A stretch of 64,000 nucleotides of DNA from Caballeronia sp. SL2Y3 (GTDB lineage: Bacteria > Pseudomonadota > Gammaproteobacteria > Burkholderiales > Burkholderiaceae). Where the stretch lies: positions 682,001-746,000 of the forward strand of contig NZ_CP084261.1 in assembly GCF_022879575.1 (NCBI RefSeq), read 5' to 3'. Positions 7,753 through 17,242 of this stretch are shown one piece after another (position 1 is the first letter of the stretch; each line of letters starts with the position of its first letter). The translations under genes were made by a program, and so were the position numbers. The notes beneath the pieces are model-generated. The model did not search any database and was not told where the DNA came from. It worked only from the letters and a program-made list of their open reading frames with translations.

Positions 7753-9065
7753 GCCGCCTCCGTCTCGCCGACCACGCGCTCGGATTGACCCTTGCGCGTC
7801 AGAAGGAGCAGCGTGGCGACACTGACCAGCGTCAGGATGCCGAGCGGCATGAGCGCGAGCGAGTAGCTGCCCGTCGCCGCCTTGACCCAGCCGTAGACGT
7901 TGACCATCAGGCCGCCACCCAGCAAGTTGGCGATGGCATTGACGGTGGCCAACCCCGCCGCGATCGTGCTGTTCGACAGCATGTCCGATGCGAGCGCCCA
8001 GAACGGTCCCTTGAACGCATACGCGCCGACGAGCACGCAGCACAGCATGCATATGGTGGGCAGCAGCGAGCTGCTGAGCGACGTGGCGAAGAGACCGCCG
8101 CCGATCAAGAGCATCGGCACGACGGTATGCCAGCGATGCTCCTTCGTGCGGTCGGAATGACGGCCCCAGAAGATCATCAGAACCGACGCCAGCGCGTACG
8201 GCACCGCGTTCAGCAAGCCCGTCTGCAGCACGGTCAATCCATACGACTTCAACAACTGCGGCTGCCACACCGACAACGTGCTCCCCGCAGCGGACGCGCA
8301 GGTATCGACGAGCGCGAGACACAGCACGTAGCGGTTGCGAAAGAGCTTGGTCAGCGGCATCGGCGCGACCTTCTTAGGCTGTGCGTTCTCCGCGGCGAGC
8401 GCGCCGAGCAGCCACGCGCGCTCGTCTTCGTTCAGCCACGTCGCCTTGGCGGGCTTGTCCGTCAGCATGAAGAGGCACGCGATGCCGAGCAGAACCGTCG
8501 GCACGCCTTCGAGGATGAAGAGCCAGTGCCAGCCGCGCAGACCCGCAATGCCGTCCATCTGCAGCAAGAGCGCCGAAATGGGCGACCCGATGAAGCTCGC
8601 CGCCGGGATCGACACCATGAAGGTCGCGACGACGCGCGCGCGATACGCCTTCGGCACCCAGTAAGACAGATAGAGCAGCACGCCCGGCGCAAAGCCGGCT
8701 TCGGCCGCGCCGAGCAGGAATCGCAGGATATAGAAGGTCGTGGCGTTGTGCACGAGCGCGGTCGCCGCCGACACGAGCCCCCACGTAATCATGATCCGCG
8801 CGATCCAGACGCGCGCGCCGTACTTTTCGAGCGCGAGGTTGCTCGGCACTTCGCAGATGAAGTAGGACACGAAGAACAGACTCGCGCCGAAGCCGAACAC
8901 TTTCGCGGACATGCCGATGTCGTGATTCATCTGAAGCGACGCCATGCCGACGTTGCCCCGATCGATGAACGCCATCAGGTAACAGATCATCAGGAACGGC
9001 AGCAGCCGCCAGATGACCTTTCGCATCGTCTGCCGCTCGAGTGTCGTGGTGCTTGCATTTGACAT
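7749..9065 (-). CDS. MFS transporter, anion:cation symporter family
   Basis: 438 residues with 12 predicted membrane segments. The N-terminus LPFLMICYLMAFIDRGNVGMASLQM and the loop LEKYGARVWIARIMITWGL are typical of ACS carriers for hexuronates, phthalate, tartrate or 4-hydroxyphenylacetate. It is 14 bp downstream of another MFS gene and translationally coupled to the Tat amidohydrolase. It is paralogous to the carrier at 13884-15263 in the same operon, so the operon probably imports two related organic anions, or one anion and its lactone. Confidence 0.9.
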   Translation of the reverse strand: MSNASTTTLERQTMRKVIWRLLPFLMICYLMAFIDRGNVGMASLQMNHDIGMSAKVFGFGASLFFVSYFICEVPSNLALEKYGARVWIARIMITWGLVSAATALVHNATTFYILRFLLGAAEAGFAPGVLLYLSYWVPKAYRARVVATFMVSIPAASFIGSPISALLLQMDGIAGLRGWHWLFILEGVPTVLLGIACLFMLTDKPAKATWLNEDERAWLLGALAAENAQPKKVAPMPLTKLFRNRYVLCLALVDTCASAAGSTLSVWQPQLLKSYGLTVLQTGLLNAVPYALASVLMIFWGRHSDRTKEHRWHTVVPMLLIGGGLFATSLSSSLLPTICMLCCVLVGAYAFKGPFWALASDMLSNSTIAAGLATVNAIANLLGGGLMVNVYGWVKAATGSYSLALMPLGILTLVSVATLLLLTRKGQSERVVGETEAA

Positions 9066-9079
9066 GTTCGTCTCCGACT

Positions 9080-10327
9080 TTATGCGCCTTCGCGCTGTAG
9101 TTTGAATCGTTGCCACGCGACGATGGACAGGACGCCCACTGCGAGCACCACCGCCATCGCCGCGAATGTGTGGCGCACGCCGAGCGCCTCGGATATCGTG
9201 CCGACGAGCAGATAGCCGAACGGCATCGTCCCGTTGTAGGCCATGCCGTACATGCCGACGAGTCCGCCGCGAACGTGCTCGGGGCAGCGGCGCTGTATGG
9301 TCGCGTTCGTCGATGTCGCCGCGAACGTGAGGCTGAAGCCGAGCGCGTAGAACGCGGGCATCGATGCGCCTACCGCGCTCGTCGTGGCGAGCACCATCAG
9401 CGCGATGATCGCGGTCCACGGCGCCCACGCGATGAACCGCGCCGACGCGCGCGGACCCAGCGCCGACGAGAGCAGCACGGCCGAACTCAGCGAACCCGCG
9501 CCCGCGCAGGCGAAGAACACGCCGGTGAAGCGCGCCGCGTCGTGGAACGCGCGGTCCGCGAGAAGCGGCACGAGCGTCTGGTAACTCGCCGCGAAGAGGC
9601 CAATGCAAGCGAGGATCGGCAGATAGCGCGCGGAAAACGCGTCCGACATCACGTAGCCCACGGCGTCGCGCAAGCTGCTGTCCGCGCGCGAGGCGCGTGC
9701 GTCCGTGGACAGTCGAATCGAACGCACGCATATCGCCATGAAACACAGCGCGAGCGCGTAGATTGCAAACGATGCGCGCGGACCGAGCGTCGGATAAACG
9801 AATCCTGCAATCGTCGGACCGACCATGCGGCCGACGTTGTAGACCATGGTGTTCATCGCGACCGCGTTCGATGTCAGGCTCGTATCGCGCAGGCTCGTCA
9901 GCAGCAACACCTGACGCGCGGGAACTTCGATCGCACTCGAAATGCCGATTGCCAGCGCGTGCGCGAGAATCAGCGGCACACTCAGCAGATGCAATGCGGA
10001 CAGCGTGATGAGACTGCCCGTCAAAATGAGCGACGCCGTGAGCACGCACAGCGTCACGCGACGCGCATTCTCCGCGCGAATGCGCGATCCGGCGACGGGC
10101 GCGACGACGAGTTGCGGCCCGTACAACAGGAAGTTGAGCAGCGCCAGAATCGCCGCCGAACCCGACAGGTGATACACGAGCAGATTCAGCGTCACGTTCT
10201 GCGTCCAGCTTCCCAGCACCGACGCGACCTGCCCGCTCAGATAGCGCCGCAGCGACGCTTCATTGAGGGCGGGAAAGAGCCTGCCGATCCATCGCGGCTG
10301 ATTCGGCTGATTGGGGGCGGTCGTCAT
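9080..10327 (-). CDS. MFS transporter (EntS/MFS_3-like)
   Basis: 415 residues, 11-12 hydrophobic segments. The N-terminal motif FPALNEASLRRYLSGQVASVLGSW and the following QNVTLNLLVYHLSGSA segment resemble the MFS_3 group, which includes EntS-type exporters, rather than the ACS carriers around it. The start overlaps the stop of the preceding carrier (ATGA at 10324-10327). Export of a toxic intermediate is a plausible role here; the family alone does not decide direction or substrate. Confidence 0.85.
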   Translation of the reverse strand: MTTAPNQPNQPRWIGRLFPALNEASLRRYLSGQVASVLGSWTQNVTLNLLVYHLSGSAAILALLNFLLYGPQLVVAPVAGSRIRAENARRVTLCVLTASLILTGSLITLSALHLLSVPLILAHALAIGISSAIEVPARQVLLLTSLRDTSLTSNAVAMNTMVYNVGRMVGPTIAGFVYPTLGPRASFAIYALALCFMAICVRSIRLSTDARASRADSSLRDAVGYVMSDAFSARYLPILACIGLFAASYQTLVPLLADRAFHDAARFTGVFFACAGAGSLSSAVLLSSALGPRASARFIAWAPWTAIIALMVLATTSAVGASMPAFYALGFSLTFAATSTNATIQRRCPEHVRGGLVGMYGMAYNGTMPFGYLLVGTISEALGVRHTFAAMAVVLAVGVLSIVAWQRFKLQREGA

Positions 10328-11622
10328 GCGAGCGTCTTGCCGCGCGTCTCCGGCGCGAAGAACACGACGATCGCGGCGGCGATGAACGCGACGATGGTCG
10401 TCGACAAGCCGAGCACGAAGCCGCCCGCAGTCGTTGCAAGTGTGCCGATGACGAGCGGCGCGATGAATCCGCCGAGCCGCCCGCCGTTGTACGCGAGGCC
10501 CATGAGGAAGCCGCGCGATGCCGTATTGCCGATGATTTCCGCGAGAAACGGTCCCGCCCCTGCGAAGATGCCGTTGACGCTGAAGCCCGTGAAGAAGATG
10601 GCGACCATCAGCACGAGCGCATTCGACGACAGGATGTAGCCGAACACCGCCGCCGCGCCGACCAGCAGATACGCCATGAACATCGGCCGGCGGCCGAGGC
10701 GATCGACGAAAGCGGAAAACATCAAAAAGCCGGCGATTGCGCCGAACTGCAGCGCGAGCACGAACTTGAGGCTATGCACGAAATCGAGGTGCTTCACCGT
10801 GACGAGGAACGTCGGCGTCCAGGTGAACACGCCCCAGTACAGGTATTGCAGAAAGAAGATGAACATGAACGCAGTGAGCAGACCGCGGACGTTCAGCTTC
10901 GCATCGACGGGAGCGGTCGTTGCCTGCGCCCTCGCGCGTTTGCGCTCGAGCCAGATGGGCGATTCGGGCGTCTTGCGCGCGACGAAGAACAGGATGAAGA
11001 ACGGCAACGCGCCGATCAGGAACAGAACGCGCCATCCGTGGCCCGCGAGACCGTCGTTGACGCCGCTGACGATGCCCGAGATCGTGATCGCGAGAATCGC
11101 GCCGATGGGCAGGCCCATCTGCATCAGCGCGCCGCCCTTGCCGCGGCGGCTCGCGTGCCACGTTTCGGCGATGAGCGCCGCGCCCGCCGTCCACGTCCCG
11201 CCCATGCCGAGCGCGCCGAAGAAGCGGATCGTCGCGAACCAGTGCTCGTTCGGCGCAAACGCGAGCAGCCCGGAGAACAGCGAATAGATGCCGATGCAAA
11301 GCAGCGCCGTGCGCACGCGCCCCAGCCGGTCTGACACGTAGCCGAACAGGATGCCGCCGAGAATCTGCCCGGCTGCCGTGATGCTCGTGAAAAGCCCGAG
11401 CTGGGCTTTCGACAGACCGAATTGCAGCGCAAGCGTCGGCAAGAGAAGCGAGAGGAGGAACGAGTCGTAGCTCTCGAACGTCCAGCCGAGACCGGCGAGC
11501 GACAGCGAGCGCCACTCCCCGCGCGTGATGTCCTTGTAACGCTTCCCTTCGGCTTCGCTGCCGATTTCGCTGCCGATTTCCGTTCCGGTTGCGCCCGATG
11601 TGACGCTAGCGCTGGTTTTCAT
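10324..11622 (-). CDS. MFS transporter (aromatic acid / sialate-type symporter)
   Basis: 432 residues with 12 hydrophobic segments. A soluble N-terminus contains a small repeat (TEIGSEIGSEAEG) and is followed by WTFESYDSFLLSLLLPTLA. The MFS signature loop GYVSDRLGRVRTALL follows the second segment, and FVDRLGRRPMF marks the symmetrical loop in the second half. This pattern fits AAHS/SHS carriers that take up aromatic or hydroxy acids with protons. Both ends overlap neighbours by 4 bp (ATGA), placing it in the middle of a coupled string. Confidence 0.88.
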   Translation of the reverse strand: MKTSASVTSGATGTEIGSEIGSEAEGKRYKDITRGEWRSLSLAGLGWTFESYDSFLLSLLLPTLALQFGLSKAQLGLFTSITAAGQILGGILFGYVSDRLGRVRTALLCIGIYSLFSGLLAFAPNEHWFATIRFFGALGMGGTWTAGAALIAETWHASRRGKGGALMQMGLPIGAILAITISGIVSGVNDGLAGHGWRVLFLIGALPFFILFFVARKTPESPIWLERKRARAQATTAPVDAKLNVRGLLTAFMFIFFLQYLYWGVFTWTPTFLVTVKHLDFVHSLKFVLALQFGAIAGFLMFSAFVDRLGRRPMFMAYLLVGAAAVFGYILSSNALVLMVAIFFTGFSVNGIFAGAGPFLAEIIGNTASRGFLMGLAYNGGRLGGFIAPLVIGTLATTAGGFVLGLSTTIVAFIAAAIVVFFAPETRGKTLA

Positions 11623-12677
11623 GACTCGTCTCCTGGTAGCCGCAAGCGATACGTCGCGGCGGCGGTGCCGCTGAATAGCGCGGCTTTTTCATCCGCTGAC
11701 AATGACTGCGCCAGCCGCTTGAAGGCGTTCCACAGCACGCCGTAGCTGAACATTCCTTTGTCGACGGGGAAGTTGCTCTCGAACATGCAACGCTTCACGC
11801 CGAACAGTTCGATGCAGGTCTCGAAGTAAGGACGCCACGCAACGGCGAGTTCCTCCGACGAAGGCGGCGTTTCGCGCGAGGTGAAGCCGAACACGAAGCC
11901 GAAGCCGAACACGGTCATGCCCGCGCCGCCGAGCTTCATGCGCGTGTTGGGCAGGCTCGCCAGGCGCGCGAGCCCGTGCCGCCATTCGGCGATGACCTGC
12001 TCGCGGTTGTTCGCGTGCGGTCCGACGCCGAGCGGGCCGCCGAAGTGATCGATGACCACGGTCACATCCGGCGCGGCGCTCGCGAGTTCGTACAACTCCG
12101 CGAGTTGCGTGTGATAGACCCACGCGTCCAGCGACAGCCCGTAGCGCGCCAGCGTCTTCACGCCGCGCCGGAAGTCGGCGTTCGCCATGAGATCGCGCGG
12201 CGGCGTCACCGGGCTCGAAACCACGTCCGCGCTCGCATGCCATGCGAGCGGATTGCGGATGCCGCGCAAACGGCCGCCCGTGACCTGAAGCATCGCTTCG
12301 AGCACGGGCGCGACCGCATCGCCGAGCGCGAGATCCGCGCCGCCGACGATCGCATCGCAGGCTCTCGTCGGTCCATACGCCCCGCTTGCGAACATCGCGG
12401 CGATGCCGTTGGCGAACTCCGCTTCGCCGACCGGCTTCATCGCCGCGGGACCGTGCTCGCGCAGCATCGAACGGCATTGCACATACACGCTCGACACGAT
12501 GCGATGCCCGCTGCCGACATCGCGCGCGAACTCGTCCGTCAGATAGCGCCCGCTCTGCCGGTCCCACAGATGATGATGCGCATCGACGATGGGAAGATCC
12601 GGCTCCAGAATCGGCTCCTGACGGCGCGCGAGCCATTCTTCGCGGACGGGCAAATGAGGCGCATGGACGATCTGCAC
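11619..12677 (-). CDS. Amidohydrolase family protein (fuconolactonase-like)
   Basis: 352 residues. The metal motif LPIVDAHHHLWDR near residue 30, VVIDHFGG and the C-terminal MFESNFPVDK mark the amidohydrolase_2 group that includes L-fuconolactone and L-rhamnonolactone hydrolases and 4-sulfomuconolactone-type enzymes. No signal peptide is visible, so it is cytoplasmic, unlike the Tat-exported paralogue at the end of the operon. It lies 13 bp after the porin and overlaps the next carrier. Hydrolysis of a lactone ring to a hydroxy acid is the likely reaction; the exact substrate is not known. Confidence 0.88.
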   Translation of the reverse strand: MQIVHAPHLPVREEWLARRQEPILEPDLPIVDAHHHLWDRQSGRYLTDEFARDVGSGHRIVSSVYVQCRSMLREHGPAAMKPVGEAEFANGIAAMFASGAYGPTRACDAIVGGADLALGDAVAPVLEAMLQVTGGRLRGIRNPLAWHASADVVSSPVTPPRDLMANADFRRGVKTLARYGLSLDAWVYHTQLAELYELASAAPDVTVVIDHFGGPLGVGPHANNREQVIAEWRHGLARLASLPNTRMKLGGAGMTVFGFGFVFGFTSRETPPSSEELAVAWRPYFETCIELFGVKRCMFESNFPVDKGMFSYGVLWNAFKRLAQSLSADEKAALFSGTAAATYRLRLPGDES

Positions 12678-12690
12678 GGCGGTTTCCTCG

Positions 12691-13842
12691 TCAGAACTTC
12701 TGGCGCAGGCCGACGGTGACGCCGGTCTGGTTGTACCCGGGCGCGACCGTGCCGTAGCCGTTCACGCCGAGCGCCGACCTGTCCTTGTTGTGCGCGTAAC
12801 CGACCGTCGCGTACAGGTCGGTGCGCTTCGACAGGAAGTAGTCGGCATTGATGACGGCCAGCCACGGATCGGCGCCGGTCGAATGAACGTCGTGGTAGTA
12901 CCCGGCCGCAGTCAGCTGGAACGACGGCGTGATCAGATATTGCGCGCCGAGCCAGTAGAGGTTGGCGGCATTGGCGGCGGAACCGTTGGCGACGGCAATC
13001 GGGTTGACCGGCAGGAATGTGTTCGATGCCCGCAGATAGCGGTAGCCGGCATAGGCCGTCACCGGCCCGAAGTTGTACGTCGCGGCGGCGAGCGCGCGGC
13101 GTTCGGTGCTCGTGTTCGTGGTCAGCGTGTTGCTGTTGCGCTGTTCGTAGACGGCGGTCGCCGCGATCGGGCCACTGGAATAGGTCAACGCGCCGCTGAA
13201 GAACCGGCCGGTGATGAGCGCGCCCGGCACTTCGGAACCGTAGCCCGTGTCATAGCGCGTGCTGTACATCGCCTGCGCCGTCAGCGGACCGAACTTGCCG
13301 GTGTACTTCACCGAATTGTCGATGCGAGCGGCCAGCGCGTAGTCGAGCGACAGCGCTGAATACCGCGATGAGACGCCCATCGGATCGAACGTCACCGACT
13401 GTTCGTATATCAGCGCGTTCTGGCGACCCAGTGTCAACTGCTGCCCTTTGTAGCTGAGACCGACCCACGCCTGCCGACCGAAGAGGCGCGAGGTCGTCGT
13501 CGGGTTCGTGCCGAGGCCGCGGGTCGACTGCGAGCTCGTTCCGTCGTTGAGATTGAAGCCGGCCTCGAGATTGAACAGCGCCTTCAGCCCGCCGCCCATG
13601 TCTTCGACGCCCTTCAGGCCCCAGCGCGAGCCGGAAAGATTGCCGGACACTTCTCTCACCTGCGATCCGCCGGCACTGGTGTTGTTCAGATACTCGACGC
13701 CGACATCGGCGATGCCGTACAGCGTCACGCTGCTTTGCGCACGCGCCGCGCCGGACGCGAACGTCATGCTTGCGACCGCGACCGTCCCAAGCGCAAGACC
13801 GGTTCCAAGCTTGGCTTTCTGGTGAGCCTTCTTCACGGACAT
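12691..13842 (-). CDS. Gram-negative trimeric porin (OmpC-like)
   Basis: 383 residues. A signal peptide with cleavage after SGAARA precedes QSSVTLYGIADVGVEYLNN, the standard start of Burkholderia porins. GSRWGLKGVEDMGGGLKA and LFNLEAGFNLNDG follow, as does the constriction-loop-like region. The protein ends in GVTVGLRQKF, with a terminal phenylalanine for BAM recognition. The ribosome-binding site GGAGACGAA is next to the ATG. Position inside the catabolic operon suggests it provides outer-membrane entry for the substrate. Confidence 0.95.
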   Translation of the reverse strand: MSVKKAHQKAKLGTGLALGTVAVASMTFASGAARAQSSVTLYGIADVGVEYLNNTSAGGSQVREVSGNLSGSRWGLKGVEDMGGGLKALFNLEAGFNLNDGTSSQSTRGLGTNPTTTSRLFGRQAWVGLSYKGQQLTLGRQNALIYEQSVTFDPMGVSSRYSALSLDYALAARIDNSVKYTGKFGPLTAQAMYSTRYDTGYGSEVPGALITGRFFSGALTYSSGPIAATAVYEQRNSNTLTTNTSTERRALAAATYNFGPVTAYAGYRYLRASNTFLPVNPIAVANGSAANAANLYWLGAQYLITPSFQLTAAGYYHDVHSTGADPWLAVINADYFLSKRTDLYATVGYAHNKDRSALGVNGYGTVAPGYNQTGVTVGLRQKF

Positions 13843-13883
13843 TTCGTCTCCAAACAGAGTTATAGATTGATTGATGCGGGGTT

Positions 13884-15263
13884 TCACGCCTTGCGCGCGG
13901 CGCTGGCTTCGCCGACATTCGCGCCGGGATCGCCGAGCCATGCGATCGTCAGCGCGCCGATCAGCAGCACGGCGGAGACGGCCAGCAGCGGCAGCGTGAA
14001 GCCGCCGGACATCTGCTTGAGCGCGCCGATCATCGACGGTCCCGCGAAGCCGCCGAGATTGCCGACGGACACGATGAGCGCGAGGCCGCCCGCCGCGGCG
14101 CGGCCAGTGAGGAAGCTGGAAGGAATCGCCCAGTACGTCGCCTGGAACGCGAGAATGCCGCTGACGGTGAAACACAGGGCGATGAGCTTGAAAAGCGGCA
14201 CGTCGGTCAGCGCGCTGCACGCGAGCGCGGCGGCGGCGACCAGCAAAGCGCCGGCAACATACGGCACGCGCTTTTGCCCCTTGTTCGCCACGCGCGCCCA
14301 CCACAGCATGACGAACGCGCCGATCAGGTAAGGAAGCGCCGTCAGCCAGCCGACGACCGAATGCGTGACGCCGAACTGCTTGATGATCTGCGGCATCCAC
14401 AAGCCGACGCCCACCGATCCGACGATCCCGCAGAAGTTGACGAACGCGAGCACGAACACGCGCCAGTTCGTCATGGCGTCGCGCAACGTGCTGCCGTGCT
14501 TGCTGCCGATATCCTTCTGCTCCGCGGCAAGGCGCCGGGCGAGCGTGGCCTTCTCTTCGTCGCTGAGCCAGCTGGCCTTGTCGGGACGATCCGCGAGGAT
14601 GAAGAGACATGCAACGCCGAGCAGCACCGCGGGCAGACCTTCGATCAGCAGCAGCCATTGCCAGCTTTTCAGGCCGTGCAATCCGCCCAACTGAAGCAGC
14701 GCGCCGGAGATCGGCGAGCCGATCATGTTCGCGACGGGAATGCCGACGAGGAACGCGGCCGTCACCTTGGCGCGCCATTTGCCGGGAAACCAGTGCGTGA
14801 AATACAGATAGATGCCGGGCGTGAATCCGGCTTCCGCGATGCCGAGCAGGAAGCGCGCGGCGGCGAAGCTCTTCGGCCCGACGACGAACGCGGTCAGCAT
14901 CGAGCACACGCCCCAGGTGATCATGATGCGCGCGATCCAGACCCGCGCCCCGACCTTCTGCATGATGAGGTTGCTCGGAATCTCGAACAGGAAGTAGCCG
15001 ATCGAGAACAGTCCGGCAGCCAGGCCGAACTGCTCGCCTGTGAGACCGAGGTCTTTGTTCATCGTCAGCGCGGCGAAGCCGACGTTCGTTCTGTCGAGAT
15101 AACTGACGACGTAGCAGAGGAAGATGAACGGAAGAATGCGCCGGAACGCCTTCGCGAGCGTGCGTTCGCTGGCCGCGAAGTCTTCGCTGGCGAGCACGGT
15201 GCCGCTCGCCGCGTTCTTCGAACGCGCGCTGCGGCTTTCATCGATGGTTTGCGAGAGTTGCAT
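13884..15263 (-). CDS. MFS transporter, anion:cation symporter family
   Basis: 459 residues from the ATG at 15263, preceded by a GGAG site; an upstream in-frame start would add 11 residues of unlikely sequence. Twelve hydrophobic segments with ACS signatures: LPFIFLCYVVSYLDRTNVGFAALTM and FEIPSNLIMQKVGARVWIARI. Related carriers import hexuronates, galactarate, tartrate or phthalate. It sits between the SMP-30 lactonase and the porin and is the first of four carriers in the operon. Confidence 0.92.
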   Translation of the reverse strand: MQLSQTIDESRSARSKNAASGTVLASEDFAASERTLAKAFRRILPFIFLCYVVSYLDRTNVGFAALTMNKDLGLTGEQFGLAAGLFSIGYFLFEIPSNLIMQKVGARVWIARIMITWGVCSMLTAFVVGPKSFAAARFLLGIAEAGFTPGIYLYFTHWFPGKWRAKVTAAFLVGIPVANMIGSPISGALLQLGGLHGLKSWQWLLLIEGLPAVLLGVACLFILADRPDKASWLSDEEKATLARRLAAEQKDIGSKHGSTLRDAMTNWRVFVLAFVNFCGIVGSVGVGLWMPQIIKQFGVTHSVVGWLTALPYLIGAFVMLWWARVANKGQKRVPYVAGALLVAAAALACSALTDVPLFKLIALCFTVSGILAFQATYWAIPSSFLTGRAAAGGLALIVSVGNLGGFAGPSMIGALKQMSGGFTLPLLAVSAVLLIGALTIAWLGDPGANVGEASAARKA

Positions 15264-15347
15264 GAGTGGCTCCTCCATCGCGCGGCTTGGGCGCAATGTC
15301 TCGACTTCTCGTCGCGCAGGCGTGCATCGCCCGTCGACGGGAAAGCC

Positions 15348-16274
15348 TCAGTATTTCTTTGCTTGCTTGGGAAGCGGTCCGCAAACGCTCATGTCGGCTT
15401 TCAACACCAGACCGTTCGTCGATTCGGTCATGAAAAGCGTCTTCATGTCCGCGCCGCCGAAACACAGATTCGTGAGCGACACGCCTTCCTGCGCGGTCAG
15501 AATCTCGACCGGCTCGGCGCGGCGGTTCAGCACCCACACGCGGCCAAGCCCCGGATTCGCGATGAACAAGCGGCCTTCGGAGTCGATCGTCAGACCGTCG
15601 GGACCGCTCGGGCCGTAGGACGTGAAGAACTGCCCGACCTTGCTGACCGAGCCGTCCGCCTGCAACGGCACGCGCCACACGCAGTTGCCGCGCGTCATGC
15701 CGACGTACAGCACCTTCTCGTCCGGCGACAGCACGAGTCCGTTCGGGCTCGGGCAATTGCCGAGCAGCATGTCGAGCTTGCCGTCCGGCGACAGCCGATA
15801 CACGCGGCCTGTCGGATCGTGCAGGCCGGACTGGCCCTGATCCGTGAAATACAGGTTGCCGTGCGAATCGAAGGTCAGGTCGTTTACGCCCTTGAAGCGC
15901 TCGGAGTTGCGGCGCTCGAGGTAAGGCTTCACTTCCCCGCGCTCGATGTCGAGCAACATCAGGCCGTTGCGATAGTCGGTGATGAGCAGGTGCGCGTCGT
16001 CGAACAGCTTCATCCCGTTGGGCTCGCCGTCGTACTGCGCGACGAGATCCCACTCGCCCGAAAGCGATATGCGAAAGATGCGGCCGTAGGGAATGTCGGT
16101 CACGTAAAGGTGGCCGCGCGGGTCCCAGACCGGACCTTCGAGAAACGAATCGGTGGTCATGCCGCCGCGATTGGCGCGTGCCCAATCCGTCTGCACATCC
16201 CGCTTGCGGTACTTCTCCGGCATGCGCGTGAACACCTGCGCTTCGCGCACTTCGGGCGACGTGAGATAGAACAT
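15348..16274 (-). CDS. SMP-30/gluconolactonase family protein
   Basis: 308 residues from the ATG at 16274, which has an AGGAG site 9 bp upstream. It is a six-bladed propeller with repeated DPRGHLYVTDIPYGRI / DSHGNLYFTDQGQSG / DSEGRLFIANPGLGRV blades. The metal ligands are expected at LEGPVWD and GVNDLTFD. Such enzymes hydrolyse sugar lactones or related cyclic esters with a single divalent metal. The C-terminus (SVCGPLPKQAKKY) is typical. The gene follows the D-2-hydroxyacid dehydrogenase by 20 bp and precedes the first carrier. Confidence 0.92.
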   Translation of the reverse strand: MFYLTSPEVREAQVFTRMPEKYRKRDVQTDWARANRGGMTTDSFLEGPVWDPRGHLYVTDIPYGRIFRISLSGEWDLVAQYDGEPNGMKLFDDAHLLITDYRNGLMLLDIERGEVKPYLERRNSERFKGVNDLTFDSHGNLYFTDQGQSGLHDPTGRVYRLSPDGKLDMLLGNCPSPNGLVLSPDEKVLYVGMTRGNCVWRVPLQADGSVSKVGQFFTSYGPSGPDGLTIDSEGRLFIANPGLGRVWVLNRRAEPVEILTAQEGVSLTNLCFGGADMKTLFMTESTNGLVLKADMSVCGPLPKQAKKY

Positions 16275-16294
16275 GCTCAGTACTCCTGCGAACG

Positions 16295-17242
16295 TCACGC
16301 CACCTTGCGGGCGTTTTCCTCGATGACCGCGAGAACGTTGGCCGCCGCGCCCTTGCCCATGTTCACGTAGGCCGCTTCGCTGACGCCGCCGACGTGCGGC
16401 GACAAGATCAGATTCGGCACGGACTGGAACGGGTGCGGCACGGTCATCGGCTCGACCGCGAAGCTATCGACGCCCGCCGAGCGCAACCGGCCGCTCGCGA
16501 GCGCCTCGACGAGCGCGGCTTCGTCGATCAGCCCGCCGCGCGCCGTGTTCACGAGAATCGCGCCCTGCTTCATGCGAGCAAGCGTGTCGCGATTGATCAT
16601 GTTGCGGTTCTCGTCCGTCAGCGGACAGTTGAGCGAGAGCACGTCGGCCGCGGCGTAGATGTCGTCCATCGACGCGAGCGTCACGCCGTGCGGCGCTTCC
16701 TTCGCGAACGGATCGAAGGCGAACACGTTCATGCCGAACGCGACGCCGATGGCCGCGACGCGCCGGCCGATCGAACCCAGCCCGACCACGCCGAGCGTGC
16801 CGCCGTCGAGTTCGAAGGACTTGTGCGTGGACTTGTCCCAGTGGCCGGCGCGCATGCGCACGTCGAGCTGCGGCACCGACTTCGCGCACGCAAGAATGAG
16901 CGCCCACGCGTGCTCGGCGACCGCCGCCGCGTTCGCGCCGACTGCCGCGCGCACCGCGATGCCGCGCGCGGCGGCGGCTTCCTGATCGATCACGTCGATA
17001 CCGCTGCCGTGCTTCGAAATGACCTGCAGGTTTTCCGCAGCATCCATGATGCGGGCGTTGATCTTGCCGTAACGGACGATGATCGCGACCGGCTTCGTCT
17101 TCTCGCACAGCGCGACGATGTCGTCTTCGGTCGGCTGCTTGCCGGCGAACACGACTTCGAACGCCTGCAGCATGTCGAGCGCTTGCGGCGCGAGATCGGC
17201 TGCCGTGACGAGGACGACGGGCTTTCGAGCGTTCGCGTCCAT
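16295..17242 (-). CDS. D-2-hydroxyacid dehydrogenase (NAD(P)-dependent)
   Basis: 315 residues. N-terminal catalytic half followed by a Rossmann nucleotide domain with GVVGLGSIGRRVAAIG. The substrate/active-site stretches are KHGSGIDVID, VNTARGGLID (Arg) and LILSPHVGGVSEAA (His). The family interconverts D-2-hydroxyacids and 2-oxoacids. Its ATG overlaps the stop of the RraA-like gene (TAATG). Pairing with an aldolase and lactonases suggests oxidation of a lactone-derived hydroxy acid to an oxo acid that the RraA-like enzyme then cleaves. Confidence 0.93.
   Translation of the reverse strand: MDANARKPVVLVTAADLAPQALDMLQAFEVVFAGKQPTEDDIVALCEKTKPVAIIVRYGKINARIMDAAENLQVISKHGSGIDVIDQEAAAARGIAVRAAVGANAAAVAEHAWALILACAKSVPQLDVRMRAGHWDKSTHKSFELDGGTLGVVGLGSIGRRVAAIGVAFGMNVFAFDPFAKEAPHGVTLASMDDIYAAADVLSLNCPLTDENRNMINRDTLARMKQGAILVNTARGGLIDEAALVEALASGRLRSAGVDSFAVEPMTVPHPFQSVPNLILSPHVGGVSEAAYVNMGKGAAANVLAVIEENARKVA

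Noticed and set aside
12691..14907. A single 738-codon frame covering the porin and upstream DNA
   Set aside because: The N-terminal part is the antisense-like shadow of the ACS carrier in another frame; the porin start at 13842 has a signal peptide and a ribosome-binding site.
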